Assembly: GCF_018687495.1 (NCBI RefSeq)
Contig: NZ_CP061293.1
Span: forward strand, 558,001-622,000
DNA: 64,000 nt
Direction: 5' to 3'
Origin: Polynucleobacter sp. MWH-Svant-W18
GTDB lineage: Bacteria > Pseudomonadota > Gammaproteobacteria > Burkholderiales > Burkholderiaceae
This document shows, piece by piece, positions 15,107 through 23,501 of the stretch. The stretch's first letter is position 1. Each line of letters starts with the position of its first letter. The notes below the pieces were generated by a model. The model was not told where the DNA came from, searched no databases, and saw nothing but the letters and a program-made list of their open reading frames with translations. The translations under genes and the position numbers were made by a program.

Positions 15107-16156
15107 GTGGATACAAATCGGAGAGATGCTCTGAAGTTAGGTGCATCAGCTGCTGTGAGCAGTATGTTTATTTCAAATGTGATGGCCGCCCCTGGCGATC
15201 AACAAAAAATTGTGGTCGAGCCAATGACTGGCAAAGCCGGATTACGAATCGCCAACTATCTACCAAAAATGGGGGCCACTTCTCGTTTAGGCTTGGTGAC
15301 CAATGATGGTTTTGTGGTGGATATTCCTGCAGAAGCCGCTCGTCAAAAAATGGAACTGTCATTTGACCCCACCTCGATGATTTCCTTAGCGGCTTCTGGT
15401 AATCGTGGTTTGGTGGAATTAGCTGCAATCTTTAAAAACCGCAGCGCCAATCTTGCCAATGTGAATCAAGTCATCTTGTTGTCACCCATCCCGAAGCCAC
15501 AGAGCAATATTTATTGTGTGGGCTGGAACTATCTTGACCATTTTGAAGAAGGCCTACAAAACCGCGAAGACAAGACAGTGAAAGAGTATCCAAAGGTGCC
15601 CGTGCTCTTTACTAAAGGCACGCAAACCATGAATGGTCCGTTTGATCCCATTCCTTATGATGCTGGCATCTCAACCATGATTGACTGGGAGGCCGAGCTT
15701 GCTGTCGTGATTGGTAAAAAGGGCAAGAATATCTCCGAAGAAAACGCTATGGATTACGTGTATGGTTACACAGCCTATAACGACACGACTGCACGCGATA
15801 TTCAGCAAAAGCGCCAGTCAGGTCAATGGTTCAAAGGTAAGAGTTTGGATGGGCATGGTCCGATGGGTCCGTGGGTAGTGACGGCTGGCGGAGTGAACTT
15901 GCAAGACACTCGCATCATCTGTCGAGTGAACGGCGTTGAAAAACAGAATGCTAGTTATAAGCAGATGTACTTCAAGATCCCCGCGATTATTGCCGAGCTA
16001 TCACGTGGTTTGACATTATTACCAGGCGACATTATTGCTACAGGAACACCATCAGGTGTCGGCTACAGCAGAAAGCCTCCAGAGTTTTTAAAGCCAGGCG
16101 ACATGGTGGAAACGGAAATTACAGGTGTCGGCATTATTCGCAACAAGATTGCTTAA
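15107..16156 (+). CDS. Fumarylacetoacetate hydrolase-family protein with a twin-arginine leader
   Basis: The C-terminal two thirds is a fumarylacetoacetate hydrolase (FAH) domain: YCVGWNYLDHF, PVLFTKGTQTMNGP, DWEAELAVVIGKKGKNI (metal-binding Glu residues), WFKGKSLDGHGPMGPWVV and GDIIATGTPSGVG. Such enzymes hydrolyse C-C bonds of acyl-pyruvate-type substrates. The N-terminus MDTNRRDALKLGASAAV, a hydrophobic run and VMAA look like a Tat signal peptide, so the enzyme would act in the periplasm, which is unusual for FAH proteins. The start is a GTG at 15107, preceded by AAAGGAGA. Substrate unknown. An intrinsic terminator follows. Confidence 0.85.
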   Translation: MDTNRRDALKLGASAAVSSMFISNVMAAPGDQQKIVVEPMTGKAGLRIANYLPKMGATSRLGLVTNDGFVVDIPAEAARQKMELSFDPTSMISLAASGNRGLVELAAIFKNRSANLANVNQVILLSPIPKPQSNIYCVGWNYLDHFEEGLQNREDKTVKEYPKVPVLFTKGTQTMNGPFDPIPYDAGISTMIDWEAELAVVIGKKGKNISEENAMDYVYGYTAYNDTTARDIQQKRQSGQWFKGKSLDGHGPMGPWVVTAGGVNLQDTRIICRVNGVEKQNASYKQMYFKIPAIIAELSRGLTLLPGDIIATGTPSGVGYSRKPPEFLKPGDMVETEITGVGIIRNKIA

Positions 16157-16170
16157 GCAAAAAATTAGGG

Positions 16171-16199
16171 TGGGCTGCTAATAGCAGCCCAGTTTTTTG
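16171..16199 (+). terminator. Intrinsic terminator after the FAH-family gene
   Basis: TGGGCTGCT at 16171-16179 and AGCAGCCCA at 16183-16191 pair across a 3-nt loop, followed by GTTTTTTGT. Confidence 0.9.
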
Positions 16200-16365
16200 T
16201 GGCAAAGCAGCAAAAGATAAACCAGTAGTTTTTGGGATTTATTTGCCGATTTACACCCCAATTTAAGCGTTATCCCTGATGAAATAGTGCATTTTCTGGT
16301 GTTTTTATGGGGATATACTGACTCCGTTGTTAGTTTAAATATTTATACGATTATTGGGAGACGAG

Positions 16366-16554
16366 ATGTCACAACACGATACATTGTTGGCTGCTTTTGA
16401 AGCATACAAAGCTGAAAACGAAAAATTCATTGAAAAAGGTATTAAGGCATCTGCTGCACGTGCTCGCAAGGCTTTGCAAGAGATTGCTGGTGCATGTAAA
16501 GAGCGTCGTAAAGAAATTACTGCAACTAAAGAAGCAATGGAAGCGAAGAAGTAA
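16366..16554 (+). CDS. Small basic helical protein, possibly histone H1-like
   Basis: A 62-residue protein, rich in Lys, Glu and Ala, predicted to be two long helices (FEAYKAENEKFIEKGIKAS and ARARKALQEIAGACKERRKEI). The basic ARARKALQEI...CKERRKEI pattern recalls bacterial H1/Hc1-like chromatin proteins, but the match is by eye and could be coincidence. The ATG at 16366 follows GGGAGA at 5 nt, so an earlier TTG start is unlikely. It is monocistronic between two strong terminators, which suggests high independent expression. Confidence 0.6.
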   Translation: MSQHDTLLAAFEAYKAENEKFIEKGIKASAARARKALQEIAGACKERRKEITATKEAMEAKK

Positions 16555-16576
16555 TTCTTACAAAAAATAGATTCGC

Positions 16577-16608
16577 AAGCCTAGCTTTCACGAGCTAGGC
16601 TTTTTTCT
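16577..16608 (+). terminator. Intrinsic terminator after the small basic protein gene
   Basis: AAGCCTAGCT at 16577-16586 and AGCTAGGCTT at 16593-16602 form a perfect 10-bp stem with a 6-nt loop, followed by TTTT. Confidence 0.9.
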
Positions 16609-16654
16609 TTTTAATCTCTTTATAAATGAATCAACAGACACGAATAGTCAAGTT

Positions 16655-17539
16655 ATGAAAATCGGATTTATTGGTTTAGGCAATATGGGTTTACCAATGG
16701 CCCTCAATTTATTGAAGGCGGGACATCAAGTCTTGGGATTTGACTTAGTAAAAACCCAATTGGATGCCTTTGCTGCTGCTGGTGGACTGGTAGCCCCTGA
16801 TGCAGCTACTGCGGCAAAAGATGTCGAGGTGCTCATTAGTATGCTGCCGGCCTCAAAGCATGTGGAGGGTTTGTATCTTGGCCAGACAGGTTTGCTAGCG
16901 AGCACCAATTCCAATACCCTACTTATTGATTGCTCAACTATCTCTCCAAAAGTTGCGCAAGCAGTCGCTGCAAAAGCAAGGGCAGCAGGTTTTGCCATGA
17001 TCGATGCACCTGTCTCTGGAGGAACTGCAGGTGCGCAAGCTGGCACCTTGACCTTTATCGTGGGCGGTGATGCAAAAGCTGTAGAGCGAGCCCGCCCATT
17101 ATTAGGGGCAATGGGTAAGAATATTTTTCATGCGGGGGCTAGCGGTGCAGGGCAGACCGTTAAGGTCTGCAACAACATGTTGTTAGGGATTCAGATGCTT
17201 GGCACTAGTGAGGCCTTACGTTTAGGGATTGCTAATGGCATGGACCCTAAAGTGTTGTCTGACATTATGGCTAAAAGCTCTGGCCGTAATTGGGCTTTAG
17301 AGCTTTACAACCCTTGCCCTGGAGTGATGGAAAATGCGCCTGCCTCAAAAGGCTATGCTGGTGGCTTTGGGGTCGATCTGATGCTCAAAGATTTAGGCCT
17401 TGCGGCTGAGAATGCTGATGCCCTCGATGCCAATATTCCTTTAGGGAAATTGGCTCAAGCATTGTATGCAGCCCACAGCAAAGCCGGTAATGGACAGCTC
17501 GATTTCTCGAGCGTCTTTCATCTTAAAAAAGTAAATTGA
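16655..17539 (+). CDS. mmsB: 3-hydroxyisobutyrate dehydrogenase
   Basis: NAD-dependent beta-hydroxyacid dehydrogenase of valine catabolism, oxidising 3-hydroxyisobutyrate to methylmalonate semialdehyde. The 294 residues show the Rossmann motif GLGNMG (7-12), the substrate signature DAPVSGGTAGAQAGTLT (117-133) and catalytic Lys170 in GQTVKVCNNM. The segment SSGRNWALELYNPCPGVM followed by ENAPASKGYAGGF is specific to the MmsB branch rather than tartronate-semialdehyde reductases. No other valine-degradation gene is near. It converges on selD with a 14-bp gap. Confidence 0.9.
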   Translation: MKIGFIGLGNMGLPMALNLLKAGHQVLGFDLVKTQLDAFAAAGGLVAPDAATAAKDVEVLISMLPASKHVEGLYLGQTGLLASTNSNTLLIDCSTISPKVAQAVAAKARAAGFAMIDAPVSGGTAGAQAGTLTFIVGGDAKAVERARPLLGAMGKNIFHAGASGAGQTVKVCNNMLLGIQMLGTSEALRLGIANGMDPKVLSDIMAKSSGRNWALELYNPCPGVMENAPASKGYAGGFGVDLMLKDLGLAAENADALDANIPLGKLAQALYAAHSKAGNGQLDFSSVFHLKKVN

Positions 17540-17553
17540 GTTTTTGAGAATTT

Positions 17554-18615
17554 CTAGGAAACGATGAGCGGTTTCTCTTGGGCTTTGCCCATTTGCCCAA
17601 TCACGCGTGCACCCAAGAAGTGATGGTGATTGAAGATCTCGAGTACCGCTTGAACGCTATCAGGGCTACAAGAAACGAGTAAGCCACCACTAGTTTGCGG
17701 ATCAGTCAGTAAAGCCTGTTGTGCCGGAGTAAAGCTTGCTGGGAGGTCTACTTGAGATCCATAGCTTTGCCAATTGCGCTCAGATGCACCTGTGATAATC
17801 CCATCGTCAGCCAGTGATTGAACATTGGAAAGCAGGGGCACCTGACTCCAATCGATATGGGCAGTACAGCCAGAACCTTTGGCTAACTCTAGAGTGTGGC
17901 CGGCTAAACCAAATCCTGTGACATCAGTCAGCGCATGTACGCCAGCGAGCTTGGCTAAATCAGGCCCAGCAATATTGAGTTTGGTGGTATTAGCAATCAT
18001 CTCTCGATAACCATCAGGGCCAAGCAAATCCTTTTTCAAGGCTGCAGACAGAATTCCGACGCCCAACGGTTTTCCTAAGATCAAGACATCACCAGGCTGT
18101 GCGCTGGCATTACTCTTTACTCGCTTAGGATCGACGAGACCAATCGCTACCAAACCATAAATGGGCTCTACGGAATCAATCGTGTGCCCACCAGCAATCG
18201 GAATGCCAGCACTGCGACATGCTTCAGAGCCGCCCTCCAAAATTCGGGCAATCGTTTGATTCGATAAGACTTTAATGGGCATACCCACCAGGGCAAGTGC
18301 AAATAGCGGGATGCCACCCATGGCGTAGATATCGCTGATGGCATTGGTCGCGGCAATCTTTCCGAAATCAAACGGGTCATCCACAATCGGCATGAAGAAA
18401 TCGGTAGTTGCAACAATCGCTTGAGATTCATTAATTTGATACACCGCCGCATCATCTGAAGTTTCAATACCAATCAGCAGTTCCTTGGGGAAGGGCAGCT
18501 GCGGAACATTCTTGAGGATTTCAGAAAGGACGCCAGGAGCAATCTTGCAGCCGCAGCCACCACCATGGGATAAGGAGGTAAGACGAGGTTCCATTGCTTT
18601 ACTGGAGGTATTCAT
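17554..18615 (-). CDS. selD: Selenide, water dikinase
   Basis: Makes selenophosphate from selenide and ATP for selenouridine in tRNA or for selenocysteine. The 353 residues include the glycine-rich loop GGGCGCKIAP: Cys21 and Lys24 match the essential Cys17 and Lys20 of the E. coli enzyme, so this form uses Cys, not Sec, at the active site. SDDAAVY and TTDFFMPIVDDP carry the metal-binding aspartates. Other selenium genes (selA, selB, selU) are not in the window, so its use cannot be decided here. The upstream neighbour on the same strand is a TlpA-type thioredoxin, 34 bp away. Confidence 0.95.
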   Translation of the reverse strand: MNTSSKAMEPRLTSLSHGGGCGCKIAPGVLSEILKNVPQLPFPKELLIGIETSDDAAVYQINESQAIVATTDFFMPIVDDPFDFGKIAATNAISDIYAMGGIPLFALALVGMPIKVLSNQTIARILEGGSEACRSAGIPIAGGHTIDSVEPIYGLVAIGLVDPKRVKSNASAQPGDVLILGKPLGVGILSAALKKDLLGPDGYREMIANTTKLNIAGPDLAKLAGVHALTDVTGFGLAGHTLELAKGSGCTAHIDWSQVPLLSNVQSLADDGIITGASERNWQSYGSQVDLPASFTPAQQALLTDPQTSGGLLVSCSPDSVQAVLEIFNHHHFLGARVIGQMGKAQEKPLIVS

Positions 18616-18649
18616 GGTTGCAGGGTATCAGAAGAGATGAGAACAGGGG

Positions 18650-19192
18650 TTATTGACGTAAAAGAGCATCGATTTTGCTTTTGACTTCATTGCTATCAAC
18701 GTCTTCAATTGCACCAATCCAGACACCTTCTATTTTTCTTGTTTTACCCACCAAGAAAGTTGTTGGGATCCCACGTGCTTTCCAAGTTTTATAGGCAATG
18801 CTATTACGATCAAGCAATATCTCCATAGCGTTTTCTGAAATGCCATTCCCTTTTAAAAACTGAAGGATGCGTGGTTTCATTTCTGCGAGATTCACTGCTA
18901 TGACGACGAGCCCCTTGGGCCCATATTTTTCTTGTAGCTCCGTGAGCTCCCCAAATTCTTCACGACATGGCTCGCACCAGCTTGCCCAAAAATTCACTAC
19001 GACAACTTTGCCTTTAAATGCGCTGATATCAACCGGCTTGCCGGACAGGTTATTGAGTTGTAGTGGAGGGGCCTGTGTCAAGCCCACGGTGGATGCTGAC
19101 CTCCATTGCGCATGAGCGTTGCTAGGAAAGCAGAATGGCAAAGAAAAAGCCAGTGCAACAAGAAGATTGGTGGCTGTCTTTCTAAATGACAT
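18650..19192 (-). CDS. TlpA/ResA-like periplasmic thioredoxin
   Basis: Exported thiol-disulfide oxidoreductase. A Sec signal peptide (cleavage after SNAHA) is followed by a thioredoxin fold with the redox motif FWASWCEPCREEF (Cys73, Cys76) and the cis-Pro region GIPTTFLV. TlpA/ResA proteins usually reduce cytochrome c maturation substrates or other periplasmic cysteines. The 180-residue length is typical. It is 34 nt downstream of the exported transglutaminase and 34 nt upstream of selD, so the three may be one operon. Its substrate is unknown. Confidence 0.9.
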   Translation of the reverse strand: MSFRKTATNLLVALAFSLPFCFPSNAHAQWRSASTVGLTQAPPLQLNNLSGKPVDISAFKGKVVVVNFWASWCEPCREEFGELTELQEKYGPKGLVVIAVNLAEMKPRILQFLKGNGISENAMEILLDRNSIAYKTWKARGIPTTFLVGKTRKIEGVWIGAIEDVDSNEVKSKIDALLRQ

Positions 19193-19226
19193 GATCTTGA
19201 ATCGATTTAAACCAATACTGATTCAA

Positions 19227-20336
19227 TTAACCAATTCGGCGACTCGTAATCTTGTACTGGAAGTTATCTGGATCAAGAGAGTCAAAACGACCTTCCATAT
19301 TTTCAGCTTGTGGGTACATTAAGAAGGGGATATCACCTTTACTGCCAAGTTTAGAGCCTGGTAGAGCAATGTCATGATCGTAGTTGTAGGCCATCCAATT
19401 CATTTCCCAATTACCAAAGAGATAGTCACGAATCGCTAATACTTTTGGATCAGTCACTGCAAGACCGCCAGTTTCTTCAAGAATCACTTTACGGACGTCT
19501 GCTGGATCAACGGGTACCCAACCATAGCCAGAAGCGTAGAACTCAGCGCGGCAATGCTGGGCTTTAGTGATCTCTCCAGATTTACCAAGGCTCTTGTAGC
19601 CCCGAGCAGAGTCAGCAATACGGATGCCATAGACATCGCGTGCAGGAATTCCAGCAGAGCGGGCCATTGCAACGAATACTGCGTTGATATCTGCGCATTT
19701 GCCACCGAGATTATTTGTTTCTAGCATGAGCTTGACATCGCCTTGACCGCAACCACGAGTCTTGGGATCGCGATGGGTGTTATCCACTACCCAGTTGTAA
19801 ATCGCTTTGGCTTTTTCTACATCCGTTGCATTCATGGGGGCTTTTGCAAGAGCCTCTTGTGATTTTACTTTTACGATGCCATCAGTCGGCAAGTATTTAG
19901 TGGGGCGAGTCCAGAAACGCTGCTCTTCTTTTGACAACTTCAACGCAGGGTTAGGAGTGGATAATTCGAGATTGCGGTTACGTGTGCTCACTAATATCGA
20001 AACTTTGACACTGTGGTTGGTAGCTGATTTATCCCATTTGGTCCAGAGCATACGAGCTTGTTTATTCGGAGTCTCATAAATTTGATTGATTGCCTTAGGG
20101 TCACTCGCTTCAGGTCGGATAGCAAGGGTTCTAAAGTAGTTGGTATCTAAAACCAATGGCAATGGAATCCAAGTTTGCGCAGCGCCATCCGGTGACTGTA
20201 AATTCACTTCAGTCACGATTTCGTAGGTAGTCCACTCGAGTGAAGATTGGGCTAATGCACTTGAAATAGGGCTAAATGCTGGGAGAGCTAATGCACCAGC
20301 AATGGTTTTGATGGCGGAGCGACGGGTAATAGTCAT
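19227..20336 (-). CDS. Exported transglutaminase-like cysteine protease-fold protein (Tat leader)
   Basis: The start at 20336 gives MTITRRSAIKTIAGALALP, a twin-arginine-type leader, and AAAGAGACC precedes it; an earlier TTG in frame would add 25 unlikely residues. The 369-residue product has a transglutaminase-like core: the catalytic cysteine region NLGGKCADINAVFVAMARS followed by AGIPARDVYG, the His in AQHCRAEFYASGYGW and the Asp in VPVDPADV. Such bacterial proteins are thought to be periplasmic peptidases or protein-modifying enzymes. Substrate unknown. A TlpA thioredoxin follows, which could keep the catalytic cysteine reduced; that is inference. Confidence 0.85.
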   Translation of the reverse strand: MTITRRSAIKTIAGALALPAFSPISSALAQSSLEWTTYEIVTEVNLQSPDGAAQTWIPLPLVLDTNYFRTLAIRPEASDPKAINQIYETPNKQARMLWTKWDKSATNHSVKVSILVSTRNRNLELSTPNPALKLSKEEQRFWTRPTKYLPTDGIVKVKSQEALAKAPMNATDVEKAKAIYNWVVDNTHRDPKTRGCGQGDVKLMLETNNLGGKCADINAVFVAMARSAGIPARDVYGIRIADSARGYKSLGKSGEITKAQHCRAEFYASGYGWVPVDPADVRKVILEETGGLAVTDPKVLAIRDYLFGNWEMNWMAYNYDHDIALPGSKLGSKGDIPFLMYPQAENMEGRFDSLDPDNFQYKITSRRIG

Positions 20337-20414
20337 CTGGTCTCTTTGAATGTAGTCTGGATCAATATAAAAAGTAGAACAATATTTTGTTATTTTACTG
20401 AATAGCCTCATGAA

Positions 20415-21680
20415 TTAACGATTAAAACTTCGCTTAGGTGGGCTGCTACGTTTGGCTGGCGCCGCACCAGAACCAGCCGTTTTTGGCTTTCTCGATTGTT
20501 GATGTTGTTGGCTGCGCAACTGAATTGGCTGAGCTACTGCATTTGGATCCGGCTCAAATCCCGCAATGATCTCTTGCGGCAGTTTTTGCTTAATCAGCTT
20601 TTCAATATCTCGTAGCATCTGATGCTCATCTACACAGACTAAAGAAACTGCAACGCCATTGGATCCTGCACGACCAGTGCGTCCAATACGGTGGACATAG
20701 TCTTCTGATACATTCGGTAGGTCATAGTTCACTACATGGGGTAATTGGTCAATATCAATACCGCGCGCAGCGATATCGGTCGCCACGAGAGCAGTCAATT
20801 TTCCTGCCTTGAAATCTGCCAGCGCTTTAGTGCGAGCTGTTTGACTCTTATTGCCATGGATGGCCATACTCGTGATGCCATCTTTTTCTAATTGGGTGAC
20901 AAGCTTATTAGCGCCATGCTTGGTGCGTGTAAATACTAAAACTTGCTTCCAATCATTCGTTTTAATGAGGTGCGCCAGTAAGGGATGCTTTTTGCTTCTA
21001 TCAACTGGGTGAATGAGCTGTGCAATCGCTTCGTTAGTGCTGTTGCTCCGCGCTACCTCAATTAAAGCAGGGGAATTGAGTAGGCCATCAGCTAGTGCCT
21101 TGATCTCGGTCGAAAAGGTAGCAGAGAACAAGAGGTTCTGACGTTGCTTTGGTAACGCAGCCAGAATCTTTTTGATATCGCGCAAGAATCCCATATCCAG
21201 CATGCGATCTGCCTCGTCTAAGACAAGAATTTCAATCTCATTTAGTGAGACACATTTTTGCGACATCAAATCAAGTAGTCGTCCCGGTGTAGCAACCAAA
21301 ATATCTAGGCCAGCAGCAATAGCTTTAATTTGGGGATTCGCACCAACACCACCAAAAATCACTGTGGACTTAAGACCCGTGTACTTACCGTAGGTAACAA
21401 CTGATTCTTGAACCTGTGCCGCCAGTTCGCGAGTAGGTGTCAAAATGAGAACGCGCAGTAGACGCTTGCCTGAGTTTGATTTGCTAGTGCTAAGGCGTTG
21501 CAAAATCGGTAGCGTAAAGCCTGCAGTTTTGCCAGTACCTGTTTGTGCAGCCGCTAAAAGATCGCCGCCTTGCAGAACGGCAGGAATAGATTTCGCTTGA
21601 ATTGGGGTGGGGCTGGTGTAGCCTTCTTCTGCAATAGCGCGAAGAATGGGTTCTGATAAACCAAGATCTGTAAATAACAT
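20415..21680 (-). CDS. rhlE: DEAD-box RNA helicase, RhlE type
   Basis: ATP-dependent RNA helicase for RNA decay or ribosome assembly. All motifs are in order: [19 protein letters not shown] (Q motif), [12 protein letters not shown] (Walker A), PTRELAAQV (Ia), [13 protein letters not shown] (DEAD), FSATF (SAT), [24 protein letters not shown] and [10 protein letters not shown]. The 421-residue length with a basic, Gln- and Ser-rich C-terminal tail ([22 protein letters not shown]) fits RhlE. I place the start at the ATG at 21680 rather than the TTG three codons upstream. Monocistronic by position. Confidence 0.92.
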   Translation of the reverse strand: MLFTDLGLSEPILRAIAEEGYTSPTPIQAKSIPAVLQGGDLLAAAQTGTGKTAGFTLPILQRLSTSKSNSGKRLLRVLILTPTRELAAQVQESVVTYGKYTGLKSTVIFGGVGANPQIKAIAAGLDILVATPGRLLDLMSQKCVSLNEIEILVLDEADRMLDMGFLRDIKKILAALPKQRQNLLFSATFSTEIKALADGLLNSPALIEVARSNSTNEAIAQLIHPVDRSKKHPLLAHLIKTNDWKQVLVFTRTKHGANKLVTQLEKDGITSMAIHGNKSQTARTKALADFKAGKLTALVATDIAARGIDIDQLPHVVNYDLPNVSEDYVHRIGRTGRAGSNGVAVSLVCVDEHQMLRDIEKLIKQKLPQEIIAGFEPDPNAVAQPIQLRSQQHQQSRKPKTAGSGAAPAKRSSPPKRSFNR

Positions 21681-21783
21681 AAGGGCCAATAAAGTATTGA
21701 CCCGTATTCAATTAAACGACTATCCCGGTCAATGGGGTGAGCTGCCACGCTAGAGCGTTTGCAGTAAGAGCCCCTATTTTAAG

Positions 21784-22221
21784 TCATTGGGTATGGTCTA
21801 CCAAAAAGAGCCAGTCAGGTAAGGCTTTGGGCTTAAGGGTGGTCGTGTCTACACAAACGATATGTAGCGTTGCGCTTGCAATGACTTGCATCTCCTCGAC
21901 GCCTTCATTGAGAACTTTTCGCTGGGCATTTTGTTTAACGACAACTTGAGAGCGCCCACGATGTTCAATCGTTTGATCAATATAAAGTAAATCATCAAGG
22001 CGACCTGGTTTATAAAAATGCATACTCAGTTCACGCACCGGTAGCAAGATGCCATGTTCATTAATGAGGATAGTCGGGGTCAGATCACGCTGCGCCAACC
22101 ATTGCGCACGACTGCGTTCAAAGATTTCAAGATAGCGGCCGTGATAAACAAATCCAGCAGCATCAGTATCGGAATAGCAAACGCGGTGGATATACGGAGT
22201 AGGTGTGTGGGTAGTATTCAT
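21784..22221 (-). CDS. ybgC: YbgC-like acyl-CoA thioesterase
   Basis: Hot-dog-fold thioesterase of the 4-hydroxybenzoyl-CoA type. The motif YSDTDAAGFVYHGRYLEIFERSR places the catalytic Asp20 and the Tyr-His pair (26-27) as in YbgC. The 145-residue length matches. In many proteobacteria ybgC precedes tolQRAB; here the tol genes are not adjacent and the downstream gene is rhlE. Likely hydrolyses short acyl-CoA or acyl-ACP in the cytoplasm. The GNAT gene ends 17 nt upstream on the same strand. Confidence 0.88.
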   Translation of the reverse strand: MNTTHTPTPYIHRVCYSDTDAAGFVYHGRYLEIFERSRAQWLAQRDLTPTILINEHGILLPVRELSMHFYKPGRLDDLLYIDQTIEHRGRSQVVVKQNAQRKVLNEGVEEMQVIASATLHIVCVDTTTLKPKALPDWLFLVDHTQ

Positions 22222-22237
22222 CAGGTGATAAGGCGGA

Positions 22238-22675
22238 TTAAGTATTCTGTGGCAATAAGAGCATCATATTACGATGGGGAATGCCGGCCTCATCATAGAC
22301 AGGACCGTCCGCAACAAACCCGTGCTTTTCATAAAAGGGTATCGCATATGCCTGAGCATGTAATGACAGTGTCTGCAGACCTTCTGCTTTTGCTAAATCC
22401 ATGAGGCTACTTAATAATGCTGTGCCAATGCCCTGTTTCCGAAAGGCAATCAGTACTGCCATTCGACCAATTTGGGCTTGATGAGTATTTATTTTGACTA
22501 AGCGTGCAGTGCCGACACCTAGGGTATTTACGTAAGCTAAGGCATGCCGAGACGGAGGGTCAAATTCATCGATCTCCATGGCTTCGGGCACACCCTGTTC
22601 CTCAATAAACACTTCCCTGCGTATCGAGAAAGCCTCTTCAAAGGCTTGCTGCCAGGATTTAATAACAATTTCCAC
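22238..22675 (-). CDS. GNAT-family N-acetyltransferase
   Basis: 145-residue acetyltransferase of the GNAT superfamily. The acetyl-CoA pyrophosphate loop lies in IGRMAVLIAFRKQGIGTAL (about 77-95), and SLHAQAYAIPFYEKHGFV is the usual C-terminal motif. The N-terminal REVFIEEQGVPEAMEID matches YjcF/ElaA-like members whose substrate is unknown. It lies just upstream of the thioesterase and probably shares its transcript. Confidence 0.85.
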   Translation of the reverse strand: MEIVIKSWQQAFEEAFSIRREVFIEEQGVPEAMEIDEFDPPSRHALAYVNTLGVGTARLVKINTHQAQIGRMAVLIAFRKQGIGTALLSSLMDLAKAEGLQTLSLHAQAYAIPFYEKHGFVADGPVYDEAGIPHRNMMLLLPQNT

Positions 22676-22838
22676 CTTGATCCATGCTCCAAATAGGGAT
22701 TTTTCCCTAATGTACCAAAGCGTAGGGGCTTATCAGGGGCTTGTAGGAATATGACAGGCAGTCATGTTTCCATGGTTACAATGAAATCAGGTGCCTATTG
22801 GGCTCCGTTTGAACCCTTTTAATTGCTTAGGAGTTATC

Positions 22839-23420
22839 TTGAAAAAATCATTACTTGCTGGTTTGTTTGTTGCCGCTGGCCTAGCTTTTGCAGCATCTGC
22901 ATCTGCTCAGCTACCTGCAAAAATGTTGCCATTGGCAGCCGAAGTTGCTGTGCTGACAGCTACTGTAGATTCTGTTGATGTAAAGAAGCGCATTGTTGTG
23001 TTGAAAGATGCTAACGGTAATTTGGTACAAATGAACGTTGCTAAATCTGTAAATGATTTGGATAAAGTTAAAAAGGGTGATGTATTTGTTGTTGAGCATG
23101 CCCAAGCGATTGCAATTGGTTTAACTGCAGCAGGTAAAGATGCTAAGCCAGGTGTTTCTGGTGTGCGTTCTGTATCAGTAGCTGGCAAAGGTTCTGCTAA
23201 GCCATTTGAAGAAGTGACTGACACTGTTTATGCAACTGTAAAGATTTCAACAATCGATCAAAAAACCCGTATCGTGACTTTCACATTGCCAAGTGGCGAG
23301 AAGCAAAAAGTGAAAGTGGATCAGGCTGTTTTAGGTCTTGAGAAATTTAAAGCGGGTGATGACGTCATTGTTGAGTTTGTTGACGACACAGCAATTGGTT
23401 TCGTAACACCGAAGAAGTAA
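22839..23420 (+). CDS. Periplasmic protein with two repeated small beta domains
   Basis: Not a family I can name. The start is a TTG at 22839 with AGGAG 5 nt upstream, giving a clean signal peptide (MKKSLLAGLFVAAG, cleavage after ASASA). The mature part holds two homologous halves of about 60 residues. The first has ATVDSVDVKKRIVVLKDANG and DKVKKGDVFVVEHAQAIAIG; the second has ATVKISTIDQKTRIVTF and EKFKAGDDVIVEFVDDTAIG. Both halves look like small beta barrels. It is alone between a GNAT gene and a strong terminator. Function unknown. Confidence 0.75.
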   Translation: MKKSLLAGLFVAAGLAFAASASAQLPAKMLPLAAEVAVLTATVDSVDVKKRIVVLKDANGNLVQMNVAKSVNDLDKVKKGDVFVVEHAQAIAIGLTAAGKDAKPGVSGVRSVSVAGKGSAKPFEEVTDTVYATVKISTIDQKTRIVTFTLPSGEKQKVKVDQAVLGLEKFKAGDDVIVEFVDDTAIGFVTPKK

Positions 23421-23453
23421 TCTACGCCTACTGGTTTAAGCCAGAAAGCAGTA

Positions 23454-23480
23454 AAAAAGCCCGCAAATGCGGGCTTTTTG
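23454..23480. terminator. Bidirectional intrinsic terminator
   Basis: GCCCGC at 23459-23464 and GCGGGC at 23469-23474, flanked by A and T runs, form a symmetrical hairpin that can end both the plus-strand repeat-domain gene and the convergent tupA. Confidence 0.9.
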
Positions 23481-23501
23481 TTTGGCATAAAGTATGCCTA
23501 A

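Noticed and set aside
17554..18615. Selenocysteine in SelD
   Set aside because: The active-site residue is encoded as cysteine and no in-frame TGA precedes the end.
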